Shown here in pieces: positions 38,092 through 48,761 of a stretch of 64,000 bases of DNA; the stretch's first letter is position 1; every line of letters begins with the position of its first letter. The translations under genes and the position numbers were made by a program. A model generated the notes under the pieces. It had not been told where the DNA came from and ran no database searches. It saw nothing but the letters and a program-made list of their open reading frames with translations. Source of the DNA: CS4-C045 sp963844115 (GTDB taxonomy: Bacteria > Planctomycetota > Planctomycetia > Pirellulales > UBA7805); NCBI GenBank assembly GCA_963844115.1, contig CAWJNN010000049.1, forward strand, positions 1 to 64,000. Direction: 5' to 3'.

Positions 38092-39416
38092 TCAATGCCA
38101 GGCCTCGATCGCTTGCTTCAGTCGTTCCACGATCTGCGGATGTTTTTCGGCCAGATCGTTTTTTTCGTGCGGGTCGTCCTTCAGGTTGAACAGGCGCTGT
38201 GGCGCCTTATCCCACACGTGCAGGTTGCGGTAGTGCGTCGTGTCCTTGCCATCGTAACGCACCAGCAACTTCCATTCGCCTTCAACGCACCAGAGATACT
38301 GCAGGGTGTCGTCCGGATTGCCAACCGTCATGTTGTGAGTCGAATGGCAGACCCCGAAGACCCGTTTGCGGCCCTGCCGGGCATCCGCATCCATCAGGTT
38401 GATCCCCGTACGATCGGCGGGAGCCTCCACGCCGGCCGCCGCGGCGATGGTGGGAAAGAGGTCGATGGCGTGAGCGAAGTCCGGGACCCGGCCCGGCTGC
38501 ACATGCCCCGGCCAGCAGACCATCATCGGAGTGCGGATACCGTTCTCGTAGGGCGAACTCTTTGATCGCTGCGCATATTCTTTCCACAACTTCTGGTTCG
38601 GGTCATCAGCATTCGTGCTGCGAGCCCCCAGCCGTTGTCGCAGATGTACAGAACCAGCGTGTTTTCGGTAATCTGCTTCTGGTCGAGGTAGTCGAGCAAT
38701 TCGCCACAGGTTTCGTCGAACCACTCACACATGGCGTAGTACTTCGCGACGTCTTTTGCGCGACCATTCTGGGTGTATTTGTCCAGCAGACGCTGGGGCG
38801 GATCGTGCGGCGTGTGGGGCAGGAAGGGCGCGTACCAGACGAAGAAGGGCTTTTCTTCCGCGACCGCCAGATCGATGAAGTCCGTCACCGGCTGCATGCC
38901 TTCGCGCCCGATCTTCAAGCCCGCATCACCGTGCCGCCCGCCCCGCTGCGGGTTACCGTGCGTCATGCCGTGAGTGAATCCGCCATCCTCAAACGAGCCC
39001 TCCCACCACTTGCCTGACTGGTGAGCCAGGTAACCGCTGGAGGTCAGCGCTTTGATAAAGGTGGGGTGCTGGTGGAAGGCCTCGCGCAGTGGCACGTCCA
39101 ACGCCGCGCGATTGTTGTGCCCATTGACGTCATTGCCCGTGATTCCGTACTGAAAGGGATAGAGCCCGGTCGCCATCGATGCCAGGGACGGCCGGCATAG
39201 CGGCGCCGCCACATAGCCGCGCTGGAACAACAGGCCGCGCCTGGCCAACTTGTCGAGGTGGGGCGTCTGGATGTCCGCATGCCCCATGAACCCGTAGTCG
39301 GTCCACGCCTGATCATCGCTGATGATCAGCACGATGTTGGGCCTGGTGGCTTCGGCCGCGAACAGGGAAACGCCCGGCCCCAGCAGTAACGTGACAAATG
39401 TGAATATGGTTTTCAT
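38092..39416 (-). CDS. Secreted type I sulfatase, one apparent frameshift
   Basis: About 441 residues after joining 38523-39416 with 38092-38724. The signal peptide MKTIFTFVTLLLGPGVSLFA ends near AEA. RPNIVLIISDDQAWTDYG gives the metal-binding Asp pair, and PLCRPSLASMATGLYP holds the Cys that becomes formylglycine. SGKWWEG, FVWYAPFLPHTPHDPP and LVLYICDNGWG complete the active site; the C-terminal half has SPYENGIRTPMMVCWPG. The frames meet at a C5/G5 run (38625-38629), where one lost base explains the break. The Arg usually at position 5 of CxPSR is Leu. Such enzymes strip sulfate from algal polysaccharides. Confidence 0.9.
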
Positions 39417-39488
39417 CGTGATGTTGCCATGCGGGACGCTTGTCGTCCCTTTTCTGCTTGCCCTTCTTGGTCCGTGGCTGCTTGACGA

Positions 39489-40415
39489 TCAAGCGCTGAT
39501 GCCGTCCGTCAACATCAAGAAAGCGGTTTCCAGATTGATCTCTTCTTCACGGAACAACGTCAAGCGAAATCCGGCATTTACCAGCGCCGTGGGCAGGTTC
39601 GAATAATCGGTCTGATCCGGAGCCAGTGTCACTTTGAGATAGCCGTCCGCCTGTTCGATGCGATCGACATTGTCTTGTGATTCCAGCAATCTGGCCGCGG
39701 CTTCTAGATCGCCTTGAACAGCAACTTGCAGCACTGGCTGCTGGCGTATCCGTTTCATGACTTCGGCCACATCCTCATTCACGATTAGCTGGCCGTGTTG
39801 AATGATCCCCACTTTGTTGCAGACGTCGGCCAATTCAGGCAGGATGTGGCTGGAAACCATGATCGTTTTTCCCATGGCGCCCAAGCGTTTGATCAGCTCA
39901 CGCATCTTAATTCGCGCTCGCGGATCCAGACCACTGGCCGGTTCGTCCAACAGCAACACGGCCGGATCATGTAACAGCACACGCGCCAGTCCCAATCTTT
40001 GCGTCTGGCCACGCGATAAGGTGTTGGCCATTTCATCGCGCTTAAACGTCAGGTCGACCAGGTCGAGTACCCGTTCGCATACCTCTTTCCGCTGCTGGCC
40101 ATTGATCCGATAACTGGCCGCGAAGAATTCCAGGTATTCGATGACTTTCATGTCGTCGTAGACGCCAAAAAAGTCCGGCATATAGCCGACAATCCTGCGG
40201 ATCTCGCGAGGATGCGTATAGATCGAATGGCCACCGACGTAGGCTTCGCCCCATGTCGGATCCAACAACGTCGCGATCATCCGCATGGTCGTGGTCTTCC
40301 CCGCACCGTTGGGGCCAATAAAGCCGAAGACATCGCCTTCAGACAATTCGATGTCCAGACTCTTCACGGCAAAGAAATCGCCGTACTTCTTGGTTAGGTC
40401 CTTCGCTTTAATCAC
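39489..40415 (-). CDS. ABC transporter ATP-binding protein (ABC-2/GldA-like)
   Basis: 308 residues. Walker A is GPNGAGKTTTMRM; the Q-loop lies near GYMPDFFGVYDDMKV; the signature is TLSRGQTQRLGLARVL, in which the second residue of LSGGQ is Arg; Walker B is AVLLLDEPASGLDPRAR, followed by the SSHIL switch His. The last 80 residues form an extra C-terminal domain seen in drug-export and gliding ATPases. It begins 13 bases after the stop of the large membrane protein upstream and closes the 46.2-39.5 kb operon. No ABC-2 permease is adjacent; the upstream membrane protein may be the partner. Confidence 0.92.
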   Translation of the reverse strand: MIKAKDLTKKYGDFFAVKSLDIELSEGDVFGFIGPNGAGKTTTMRMIATLLDPTWGEAYVGGHSIYTHPREIRRIVGYMPDFFGVYDDMKVIEYLEFFAASYRINGQQRKEVCERVLDLVDLTFKRDEMANTLSRGQTQRLGLARVLLHDPAVLLLDEPASGLDPRARIKMRELIKRLGAMGKTIMVSSHILPELADVCNKVGIIQHGQLIVNEDVAEVMKRIRQQPVLQVAVQGDLEAAARLLESQDNVDRIEQADGYLKVTLAPDQTDYSNLPTALVNAGFRLTLFREEEINLETAFLMLTDGISA

Positions 40416-40428
40416 GGTTGGTTAGCGC

Positions 40429-42812
40429 TCACTTTTCGTTTGAAGGGCGAGAGTCCGGGTCGGCGGGTGGCGAGTCAATCGAGAAGACGAAACGATAATA
40501 GGTCAACTGTTGCTTCGACAAGGCGGAAATATTGTGTTCATCGTCATGGACTTCAAGACCGGCGTGGGTCGATCGACCGAGTAGAATCGCCTTGCCATCG
40601 GCAAGCAAGCGACTCATGTCGACAAATGACTGATACCGGTTTTTCAGCGGAGTATACTCCAGGCCTCCCGCAGCCTCATAAAACATCATCCGCCTCATTA
40701 TCCGAGTCAGATCCAGTCGTTGTTGATCGGTCTCGATTGTCCAGTCACCCAGTCGCGTCAAGTAGCTTTCGACCGCGCGAATATTCATGTCCAAATCGTC
40801 GGTCACGACCGCCGTTTGGCCAGCTTCGAGTGACCCCAAGAGGTACACCCAACGCTTATACAAGAGGGCGCATTCAACAAGGTCGACATCCGTGGCGTTT
40901 CGCACGCTGCCGACAAGCAGGTTCTCTGGCGAAGACGGCGAAGGATGCAGTTCCGGTTCAATCTTTGCACTCGTCCTGCCGCGCAGCCGACCCACCAGTG
41001 TCTTCGCCGACCAGATCGGAATCGGTAGAGCATCCATTCGGCCGTGATCGGGGTCCATCGCGTATTCCACGTCGACCTGTGGAGGTGTGGCGACCGACTG
41101 CATTCCGCCCAAGGCCCCGCCCGGCAGCCCAAGCCACGACAAGCTAGCCGAGCTTCCCTGTTGCTGGCGCGGCGCGGGTGCGGGTGCCCGTCCGGCACCC
41201 GCGATCGTAGCGAAAGGTCATAGAGATCCGTTCGCGGACTGAACAGGGTCAACCACGTCGTCGCCCGGTAGTCGGACCGCTGCAGGTCGATGTCGACCAG
41301 ACTGACCTGATTACAACGCAATTGATCCCCTTTCGCCTTGGTCGCCAGGTAGTAAAACGCCGCGCTCGAGAGGACGACCAGCAAGGGAAAAGTTATCCAG
41401 GTCAACTCCATCCGTTTGGACAGTCGCTTCAAGGCAAAATAGTCGCCCGGGGCCAGAATCAGAACGTAGAAAAAGCAGAGCACAAAGAACAGGCCGAAAG
41501 AGAGCAACTGCACGCCCTGCGCACTAAAGTCGTCTAGCGCACTGCGCAGCTGAGCCGAAAGGTCGTCATAGCCCAAATGCGCAAGCTCGCCCGGCAACTC
41601 GGTATCCCGTATGGATTGATCCGCGCCGTCCGCGAGCAGCAGCTTGGCGATGAGATTTTCGGTACCATTCCAGGTCTCAAACTGCGGCCGCGCCAGATCG
41701 ATCGCCAGGAATACGACTTCACCAAACCCAACAGCACTTCGGATTAATACCGGAAAGTCTGCCGCTTCGCGACCTTCAAAGACGACGATGTCTCCTTCGA
41801 CGTCGACGGACCTGGGCCCGCGAATGACAAGTGGCCGACCAACATCGTCCTCAAAATTCAGTTGCTCGCGACTGCGACAATAGGCTTCCAAAGCGCGCAG
41901 CGGCGGAAGGTTAATCATCTCGACGGTGCGACCAGGCATTAGTTCGGCCAGCGGACTGTCCTCGGACAAGAGATGCCGACCATCTTCATCAACGGCATCA
42001 TCAACGGACAGAACCACCTGCCCTCCGCCCCGCAGCCACGTCGTTAACGCATCGAGACGTGCGACGTGGCGCGCTTGCTGCAATTGTTGCACCTCCGTCA
42101 GGCTCCCGGAAAGGATTACGGCGTCCACGCCTTCGTATCCGTACCACCGCAACGGAAGTCGGTCCAGATCGTTCACCGCAACAACCCTCGCATTCAACTG
42201 TCGAGTGACGGGATGACGATCGACGATGTCGGCGAGATAGGGTATCGAACCGATCGTGACTACCAGAAAGTCAGCGGTCGGCATGCCTGGGTGCTGTCGG
42301 AGATCGATCACGTGTCGATCCATGACCTCGCCTCGTTGTAGAAGCTCAACCGTTACGCTGCCAGAGACGCGCCCGATGCGAGTGTAGGCAACGACACGCG
42401 CTTCCTGATTGTCCAGCCTGGCGATCGAGTGCGGCTCGACCTTTTCCACGACCCGCGCCGCGACCGCGTCGTTGTCCGGCGCCGTGACCGCGATTTCAAG
42501 ATCCGCAATCTCAAGATCGGTGGCATCCGCGATGTTGGACAGCGTGACCGAGACGGGCGTCCAGCATCCCAGCTTATACTGGCCGTCGAAGCCTAGCTGC
42601 ACCGATTGGATCCCGACGCCGGAAGCTTCCGAGGCACTTGCCGGCGGTGGAAAACACCAGAAGATCGTGCTTAGCATTACTAACACGAAACGGCGAGTTG
42701 GGAATTGAGCAATGCCGAACGGCGGCAAGTTGCGCTGCGGCGTGCCGGACTGGCGAGCGGACTCGACGCCAGACTTGCGCAAATCGCTGCAGCGCCCTGA
42801 CCGGCATTTCAT
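40429..42812 (-). CDS. Large membrane protein with extracytoplasmic beta-sandwich and amidotransferase-like region, one apparent frameshift
   Basis: About 794 residues joined from 40803-43439 and 40429-41142. After an N-terminal hydrophobic stretch (FVLVMLSTIFWCFPPPASAS) comes a beta-rich region (LGCWTPVSVTLSNI). A Rossmann-like domain follows (FLVVTIGSIPYLADIV; VDAVILSGSLTEVQQL; GGGQVVLSVDD), recalling glutamine amidotransferase-like domains of planctomycete membrane proteins. Two helices near residues 435-490 (LLSFGLFFVLCFFYVLILAP; ITFPLLVVLSSAAFYYLATK) anchor it. The frames meet at about 41165-41212, probably at a lost G; the second frame carries an Ala/Pro/Gln-rich linker then VDVEYAMDPD. 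The ATG at 42812 overlaps the MazG-like stop (ATGA). An ABC ATPase follows. Confidence 0.65.
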
Positions 42813-43150
42813 GGCTTCTCCGCGTCGTCGCAGGTACAGACCAACTGACCACATCCGGGGCAGCCGGTCGCATACTTCTCTGCGATTGCCGTCGCGAGGT
42901 CGACATCCAGTATATTCGCGATCGTCGCCAGCCAGGCGAGGACGTCCGCAAATTCTTCGTGACGTTCCGCTGAGCTTCCGTCGCGCATCAAAGATGCCAA
43001 TTCGCCAATCTCTTCGATCAGCCATACAAACGTTCCGTCGACCCCTCGCGCGACATCCTTTTCGTAGTACATTTCGCGAATCAGGTCTTGAAACTGGCGG
43101 ACCGTGATGTCGCGGCTGTTGTTGTCGGGCTTTTTCGGCGTATCGGTCAC
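42809..43150 (-). CDS. MazG-like nucleotide pyrophosphohydrolase
   Basis: 113 residues of the all-alpha NTP pyrophosphatase fold. The metal-binding signature is VWLIEEIGELASL (ExxE) followed by HEEFADVLAWLATIANIL (ExxD). MazG-type enzymes split nucleoside triphosphates to monophosphates and diphosphate. The C-terminus is unusual: CPGCGQLVCTC could bind zinc, as in MazG-like proteins with Cys tails. The start GTG at 43150 overlaps the upstream TPR stop (GTGA), and its own stop overlaps the next ATG, so it is coupled on both sides. Substrate unknown. Confidence 0.85.
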   Translation of the reverse strand: MTDTPKKPDNNSRDITVRQFQDLIREMYYEKDVARGVDGTFVWLIEEIGELASLMRDGSSAERHEEFADVLAWLATIANILDVDLATAIAEKYATGCPGCGQLVCTCDDAEKP

Positions 43151-46100
43151 TTGTCCAGACTCTCCAATAAGACGTCGGCACCTGGATACTCAGGATCCAG
43201 TTCCAAAAGTTTAACCAGCACCTGCCGGGCCCTGTCTTTCTTGCCCGCCTGAACGCAGATATCAGCCAGTGCAAACCGCAAGTGCAGCTGACGTTGCTCC
43301 ATCTCAATCGCCACATCGTATTCTTCGATTGATTCGTCATACTTCTTCTGGGCGGCCAGCGACTCGGCCAGCATGCGGTGCAGTTCGACATCCAAAACGT
43401 CGATGTGAATTCCCTCGGTCGCCCACCGCTGTGCGACAATATATTCCTTATTCGCTAACGACACTTGCGCCAGTTTCTTTCTGGTGACCAGATCGTCCGC
43501 GTCCAACATTGCCATTTCGACCAGCAATGGCAGCAGTTTTTCTTCGTCATCGGTCTTGAGATGAAGACGCGCAAGTAATTTTGTCCACGTCACATCCCAG
43601 GGAAATTTACGTTGTCCCAGCTCATAAAGTTCGGCCGCCTCGCCGTATTCTTCGGCCGTGTACTTCAGTCCGGCCAGCAGCTGAAGTAGTTTAGGATGGG
43701 GTTCGTCCCGATCCAGGGCAGCCTCCAACATGTCGACGACATCCGTGGTATCGCCGATCACCAGCCGCAGCCGCGCTTTCACGTAAATTCCTGCCTGATG
43801 ACCGGGATGGGCCTCCAGCACCTTGTTGGCCAGGTCACCCGCCTTGGGGTACGCTTTGCGTCGCAGAAAAGCGATCGCCATCTGTCCCAGCAAATCTGGA
43901 TCTTCCGGTTTCTGCTCCAACGCTTTGGTCAATTCAGTAAACGACAGTTTCTGTTCCGGCACCAACCGTCAGGCTGTCGACGATCTTTTCTACATGTTCC
44001 TTGTAACCCTGCTCGAACTCTTCCAACGAGACCTTCAAGGCCGTTTGAATCGCTTCCGGAGTTCCCAGGTTGTCGCCATAGGCCTCCAGCAACTTGGACA
44101 GTTTGTCTTCGCCAAATTTTTCGACAACGTATTCCGCGTACAACTCAGCCTGGCAATAGGCCATTTGCCAGTCATCGCTGCTCGACGGCCGAATGAACCC
44201 CAGGTTAATCGTCTGCAAATCAAACGTTTTGCCGGCAGGCACGCGGCGTACCAGCATTTCATTCCACTCTGGCGGGCGAGGAAACCCTTCGTTGTAAACC
44301 GCCAGGGCCTCGGTAAACCAATGCGGAATCCGAAAGTTCGTTTGCTGGAGGTTAATGACGTGAACGAATTCGTGTTTGACAACCCGCGCCCAATTAAATT
44401 CCTTTTTCATGTCACCGGGGGAAACCATGGCAACCATTTTTCCCGCGCAGGCACCAATCGTGTGGATATGCGGCAATCCGACCATGCGGGCACTGAACCA
44501 GCCGTGGCCGCCGGTGTTCTTGGCTTTATTGAAGATCTCGAACAGCGATTTTTCCGGTGGCTCGAACCCCATCAGAGCGCATAACTGCGGATGAATCTCT
44601 TCAAGATAATTAGCGACATAGCGCGCCAGGATTTTGTCGTGTTTGGGATCGAACCGAATCAGATAATGTTCCGTTTCCAGCGTTTCGTAGGTATCCAGTA
44701 CCTCCAGAACTTCCAAGCTGTTCTTGACGCGCACATTGCCGAAATCAACTTCGAAGGCTTTTTCCAGCAGCGTGCGGGCCCGATCCTCTTCTCCCAGGCG
44801 CATGTGAACCAGCGCCAGCTTGCCGTACCCCCCGACCGATTGCGGCATCACGCGAATCGCTTCGCTGAAAAAATGCGCCGACTCCGGATAGCGGCGCATG
44901 GTATCGAGACTGTCCGCCAGTGATTCCAGAAATTCGCCAGGATGCGGATTGCGCTGGAAAACCTGTTGGTAGATCTCCCCCATGCGGGTACCGACCGGAT
45001 CCTTGCGAAGTCCGTCGACGCAGCCGCGTGCGGCAGCCAATCGGCCTAACATTGGTTCACTGTGTGGATTCAGCTTCGCCGCACCATCCAGAATTTTTTC
45101 TGCCGCGGCGGGTTCGAAGTTAGCGAACTCAATATCGGCCTTCAGCAGTTGTGCTTCCAACAGGTGCGGATTGATTTCCAGTGCCCGTTCAATCGATGTC
45201 TTGGCCTTCTCCAATTCGTAATTTTGCAGAGCAAGTTCTGCCACGGCAGCGTGAACTTCCGCGGCATTGGGATTGATCTTCAGCGCGGCTTCGAAGTCAA
45301 CCGCGGCATCTGCCTGATTGTATTTCTCCAGGAACAACCTTCCCGATTCTAATCGCGCCGGCCAAAAGTCTTTTCTCAAGGCGAGCGCGTCAGGATAAAG
45401 CTGATTGACCAGGAAATTGAATTGGTCGTGCAGGCGATTCCAACGAGCGAACTGCACCGCGCCCAGGCCGACGTATCGCAGGGTATGCGGATCGGCGAAT
45501 TTGTCGGTTCGGTTGTAGAAGTCGACAAACCACTCGTACGCCTTGTTCGCATCGTCCAGACGGCCGTGCAGGCGGTGCAATTCGGCCACCACCCACCGAG
45601 CGGCCGGTTCGTCAACGTTCAACTGCATTGCGGCATCCGACCATTTCTTCGCGGCCGCCAAGTCACCCGTTAAGAGGGCCAAGTTCGCAAGGGATCCGCG
45701 AATCCTGGCATCCTTCGACAATGGCGCGGCCGCGGCTGTCAGCGTCTTACGGGCCTCGTCATATTTTCCGACCGCGATCTGGCAATCGGCGATTCCCAGG
45801 GCGGACCGTGACGCAACGGCGTCCGAGTCCTCCGATTCGGTCAGCAAGCGATAACTTTCTTCCGCTTCGGCATAGCTCCCGGCGTAGAAAAGATCGGTAG
45901 CGTCGACCGGCGTGTCGGTCGCGATATCGGGTTCGACAGCGTCATCCGGCGCGACACTGGCATCATCCGGCTCGACACTGGCATCATCCGGCTCGACACT
46001 GGCATCATCCGGCTCGACACTGGCATCATCCGGCTCGACACTGGCATCATCCGGCTCGACACTGGCACCATCCGGCTCGACGGTTTGATCCGGTTTGACG

Positions 46101-46201
46101 GGCGCGTCATCCAGTTCGTGGGCATTCGTTGCACCGAGTACGAACACTACGCAGCCCAACAGGAATAGGCCGCAGAATAGCTTATTGACGAAATGACTCA
46201 T
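43147..46201 (-). CDS. Secreted TPR protein with peptidase MA-like domain, one apparent frameshift
   Basis: About 1018 residues joined from 43934-46429 and 43147-43965. The signal MSHFVNKLFCGLFLLGCVVF ends near ATNA. Next is a repeat of VEPDDAS units (21-bp minisatellite), then many TPR units (YAEAEESYRLLTE; AKKWSDAAMQLNVDEPAAR; AKTSIERALEINPHLLEAQL). A metallopeptidase-like segment follows with WARVVKHEFVHVINLQQ (HExxH) and PHWFTEALAVYNEG, a gluzincin/peptidase MA pattern. After the join at about 43965-43975 come more TPRs (PEDPDLLGQMAIAFLRRKAY; FPWDVTWTKLLARLHLKTDD). Homologs of this layout are single proteins, so I read it as one gene. Start ATG 46201; ATG 46258 is possible. Confidence 0.75.
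45940..46086 (-). repeat. 21-bp coding minisatellite (VEPDDAS units)
   Basis: Five identical 21-bp units at 45961-46065 are flanked by one degenerate unit on each side. They encode tandem VEPDDAS heptapeptides just after the signal peptide of the TPR/peptidase protein, an acidic spacer. The unit is in frame, so copy-number change only alters spacer length. Confidence 0.9.
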
Positions 46202-46283
46202 CGCCGTTTGTAAACCGATCGTACTTTCGCCGAAACGAGTGCCCCCGACGTCTTTCATGATTTGTCGCCCCCTACATTGCGCC

Positions 46284-48118
46284 CTACGTTGCGCTCGCCA
46301 TTTTCTCCAACTGAACGATCGATCGTGTCTGTTCCTTTTCCAGGAACGTGCGTCCGTACTTGACGTTGACGTGGTCCCAGGGCAGGCGATCCGACAAACC
46401 GTAGGGCTGATGTATTGTACGCTGGACATCGATCCCAGTATCGCTCATCGCCTGCCACCAGCGATCGGCGTCAAACATTTCCGTCCAGCTATCCATCCGT
46501 GCGCCGCGTCGCCATGCCAACTCGATCGCCGCCGCCGTGCGACGGTCGCCTCGGCTGAGCAGTCCCTCGAGTAAGCTGGTTTCGACGTCGTGACACTTGA
46601 CTTGGACGCTGCGCAGCCGGCAGCGGTTCCGCAGGTACTGATGTGCCCATCGAAAATACTCACGCTGTTGCATGCCGTTCCATTGGTAGGGCGTGTGAGC
46701 CTTGGGAACGAAATTGGAGACACTCGCAGTCACCTTGGCGTAGCGTCCCAGTTCTTCCTTGCCGATCCGGGCGATCGTTTCGGCCATATCAATGATGCCG
46801 TCCAAATCGACTTCGCGCTCACCCGGCAGACCACACATGAAGTACAGCTTGACTCGCTGAAATCCATTGCGAAACGCAACGCGACATCCCTCGTACAGGT
46901 CTTCGTTTTTGATCTTCTTGCGGATTTGCTCACGCATGTCGTCACGGGCCACCTCGGGCGCCAGGGTCAGTCCATTCCGTCGACCAGTATGAATCAGCCG
47001 AGCGACACTCTTTAACTGATCGTTGACGCGCAAGCTGGGTACCGAAATGTTCACGCCCAGGGGCTTAAAGACCTCCTGCATCCGCGTCACCAACTCTTCA
47101 AAGTGCGGGTAGTCACTGGTGGAAAGTGACAACAACGAAATCTCGTTGTAGCCCGTGTTGCGATACGACTCCAAGGCTGCGTTGACAATCGTGTCGACTT
47201 CACGGATGCGCAACGGCCGCTTGATGACGGTGCTCTGACAGAAACGGCACTGCCAGGGGCAACCTCGCATGATCTCGATCGCAATCCGATCGTGCACACA
47301 TTCGTTAAAGGGAACAATCGGGCGGGTCGGCAAAGGCAGAGAATCGAGATCCGAGATGACGGAAGGTTCGATGGTCTCCGGCACGTCGGGACGAGTGCGA
47401 TTCAGAGTCGCAAAGCGCCCGTCGTCAAAGTATTCCGGTTCATAGAATCGCGGCACATACGCGTACGGCAAGCGGGCGGCCATTTTTGCCAGAACTTCTT
47501 CCCGCTGCTGCTGTCCGCGATGGCCATTAGCCAGTCCTTCGCTGGCCACGACTTCGTCACGTAGGTCCAACCACAAATCGCAAATCGCGGGCAGGGACGG
47601 TTCGCCGTCGCCGGTTACGGCAATGTCAATGAACGGCGCCGCCGGTTCCGGATTCTGAGTGCAGGGCCCGCCCGCCAGTACCAGCGGATCCGACAGCGTC
47701 CTCTGATCCGCATGGAGTGGGATCTTGCCCAGATCCAGAATCGTCAGCAGATTCGTGTAAGCGACCTCGTATTGGAGGGACACGCCCAACACATCGAAAT
47801 CGGCCAGCGGAGTAAATGTTTCCAGGCCGTACAGCGGCAGCCCCGCAGCCCGCAGCGCCTCCTCCATATCGGGCCACGGCGTGAAGACCCGCTCGCACAC
47901 CCAATCGTCTCGACGATTCATCTGCGAATACAAGATCTGTAAACCATGATGGCTCATCCCGATCGTATAAGCATCGGGAAACGCCAGGCATAGCGACCCA
48001 CGAACGCTTGCGTGATCCTTGCGAATCACGTTGAGTTCGCCGCCCAGGTATTGGCGGGTGTCCGTACGCCATTCAATACATGCCGAATCAGATGTTGTTT
48101 CAGCGGTTCGTTTTTCAT
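46284..48118 (-). CDS. TIGR03960-family radical SAM protein, one apparent frameshift near the N-terminus
   Basis: About 611 residues. The N-terminal half has the B12-binding-like part of this family: KDHASVRGSLCLAFPDAYTI, GMSHHGLQILY, LVLAGGPCTQNPEPAAPF, VTGDGEPSLP. The radical SAM cluster motif is EIMRGCPWQCRFCQSTVIKR (CxxxCxxC), followed by LSLSTSDYPHFEEL, GLTLAPEVARDDMREQI and YFMCGLPGER. The first frame (48118 down to about 48050: MKNEPLKQHLIRHVLNGVRT) joins the main one at 48045-48050, where a missing C in GCCCAA restores PAQYLGGELNVIRKDHA. The family is often linked to tRNA or ribosome modification contexts, but its reaction is not settled. Confidence 0.85.
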
Positions 48119-48180
48119 CGCCTGTGCTCTCGGAGTTTTCGGTGCAGGGATATTCGAAAAATCGGGCACGTCCACCGATG

Positions 48181-48236
48181 TCGACTCGAATGCCACTGTC
48201 GACTCAAGTGGCGGCATCGACTCGAATTATGCCAGA
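48181..48236. promoter_or_regulatory. Three spaced TCGACTC(G/A)A motifs between divergent genes
   Basis: The motif occurs three times with an 18-bp period (near 48181, 48199, 48217); the last, GACTCGAATTAT, matches the duplicated motif near 18724. It lies between the radical SAM gene on the minus strand and the Rieske gene on the plus strand. Regulatory meaning is an inference from spacing and position. Confidence 0.3.
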
Positions 48237-48349
48237 ATTTGCAGTCGTCATATAGTACAAGGCGATTCCACTTTCCCGGACCCACGGCGGCGCCTAGAAT
48301 GCCGTGACCTGTTCCACTGGACTCATGTGAGTGACTTTCGACTATACCG

Positions 48350-48724
48350 ATGCGCCATTTTCAAACCGTCGCCAAAGTGGGCGATATCGATGACGGGGCG
48401 GGTGCCGCCTTTAAAGTCGGCGACAAAATGATCGCCATCTTCCATGTCGATGGCGAATATTACGCTATTGATGACTTCTGCCCTCACATGGGCGCGTCCC
48501 TAGGAAGCGGGCATCTCGAAGAGGGTACGGTTACTTGCCCGTGGCACGCCTGGCGATTCAGCGTGTCGGACGGAACCTGGGTCGACAATCCCAAGCTGAA
48601 GGTCGGTTGTTATGACGTGCGGGTGACCGGCGACGATATCCAGGTTGCCGTACCCGACGAAGAAGCGCCGCCAGGCTATTCGCCGAGCGAGTCGGCGGCC
48701 GATATCGAATCACGCGACGAATAG
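48350..48724 (+). CDS. Rieske [2Fe-2S] ferredoxin
   Basis: 124 residues. DDFCPHMGASLGSG and VTCPWHAWRFSVSDG are the CxH and CxxH motifs that hold the Rieske cluster; the form CPHMG/CPWHAW fits ferredoxin components of oxygenases and the NirD-like group. No signal peptide, so cytoplasmic. The C-terminal 20 residues are acidic and probably disordered. No oxygenase or reductase gene is adjacent, so the electron partner is unknown. ATG 48350 is in a plausible context, with no strong ribosome site. Confidence 0.93.
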   Translation: MRHFQTVAKVGDIDDGAGAAFKVGDKMIAIFHVDGEYYAIDDFCPHMGASLGSGHLEEGTVTCPWHAWRFSVSDGTWVDNPKLKVGCYDVRVTGDDIQVAVPDEEAPPGYSPSESAADIESRDE

Positions 48725-48761
48725 GCCTGACAAGCAATAGGCCTGACAAGCAAGATGCTGG

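Noticed and set aside
42813..43439. Long N-terminal extension of the large membrane protein
   Set aside because: It lies opposite in frame to the MazG-like and TPR genes, has Arg/Trp-rich shadow composition, and the ATG at 42812 overlaps the MazG-like stop precisely.
43147..43965. Separate small TPR gene downstream of the peptidase
   Set aside because: It starts inside the end of the upstream frame, lacks a ribosome site, and its TPRs continue the same protein after a one-base shift, so the two were merged.
45841..46134. Met/Ser-rich ORF across the 21-bp minisatellite
   Set aside because: It is another frame of the VEPDDAS coding repeat and has no independent support.
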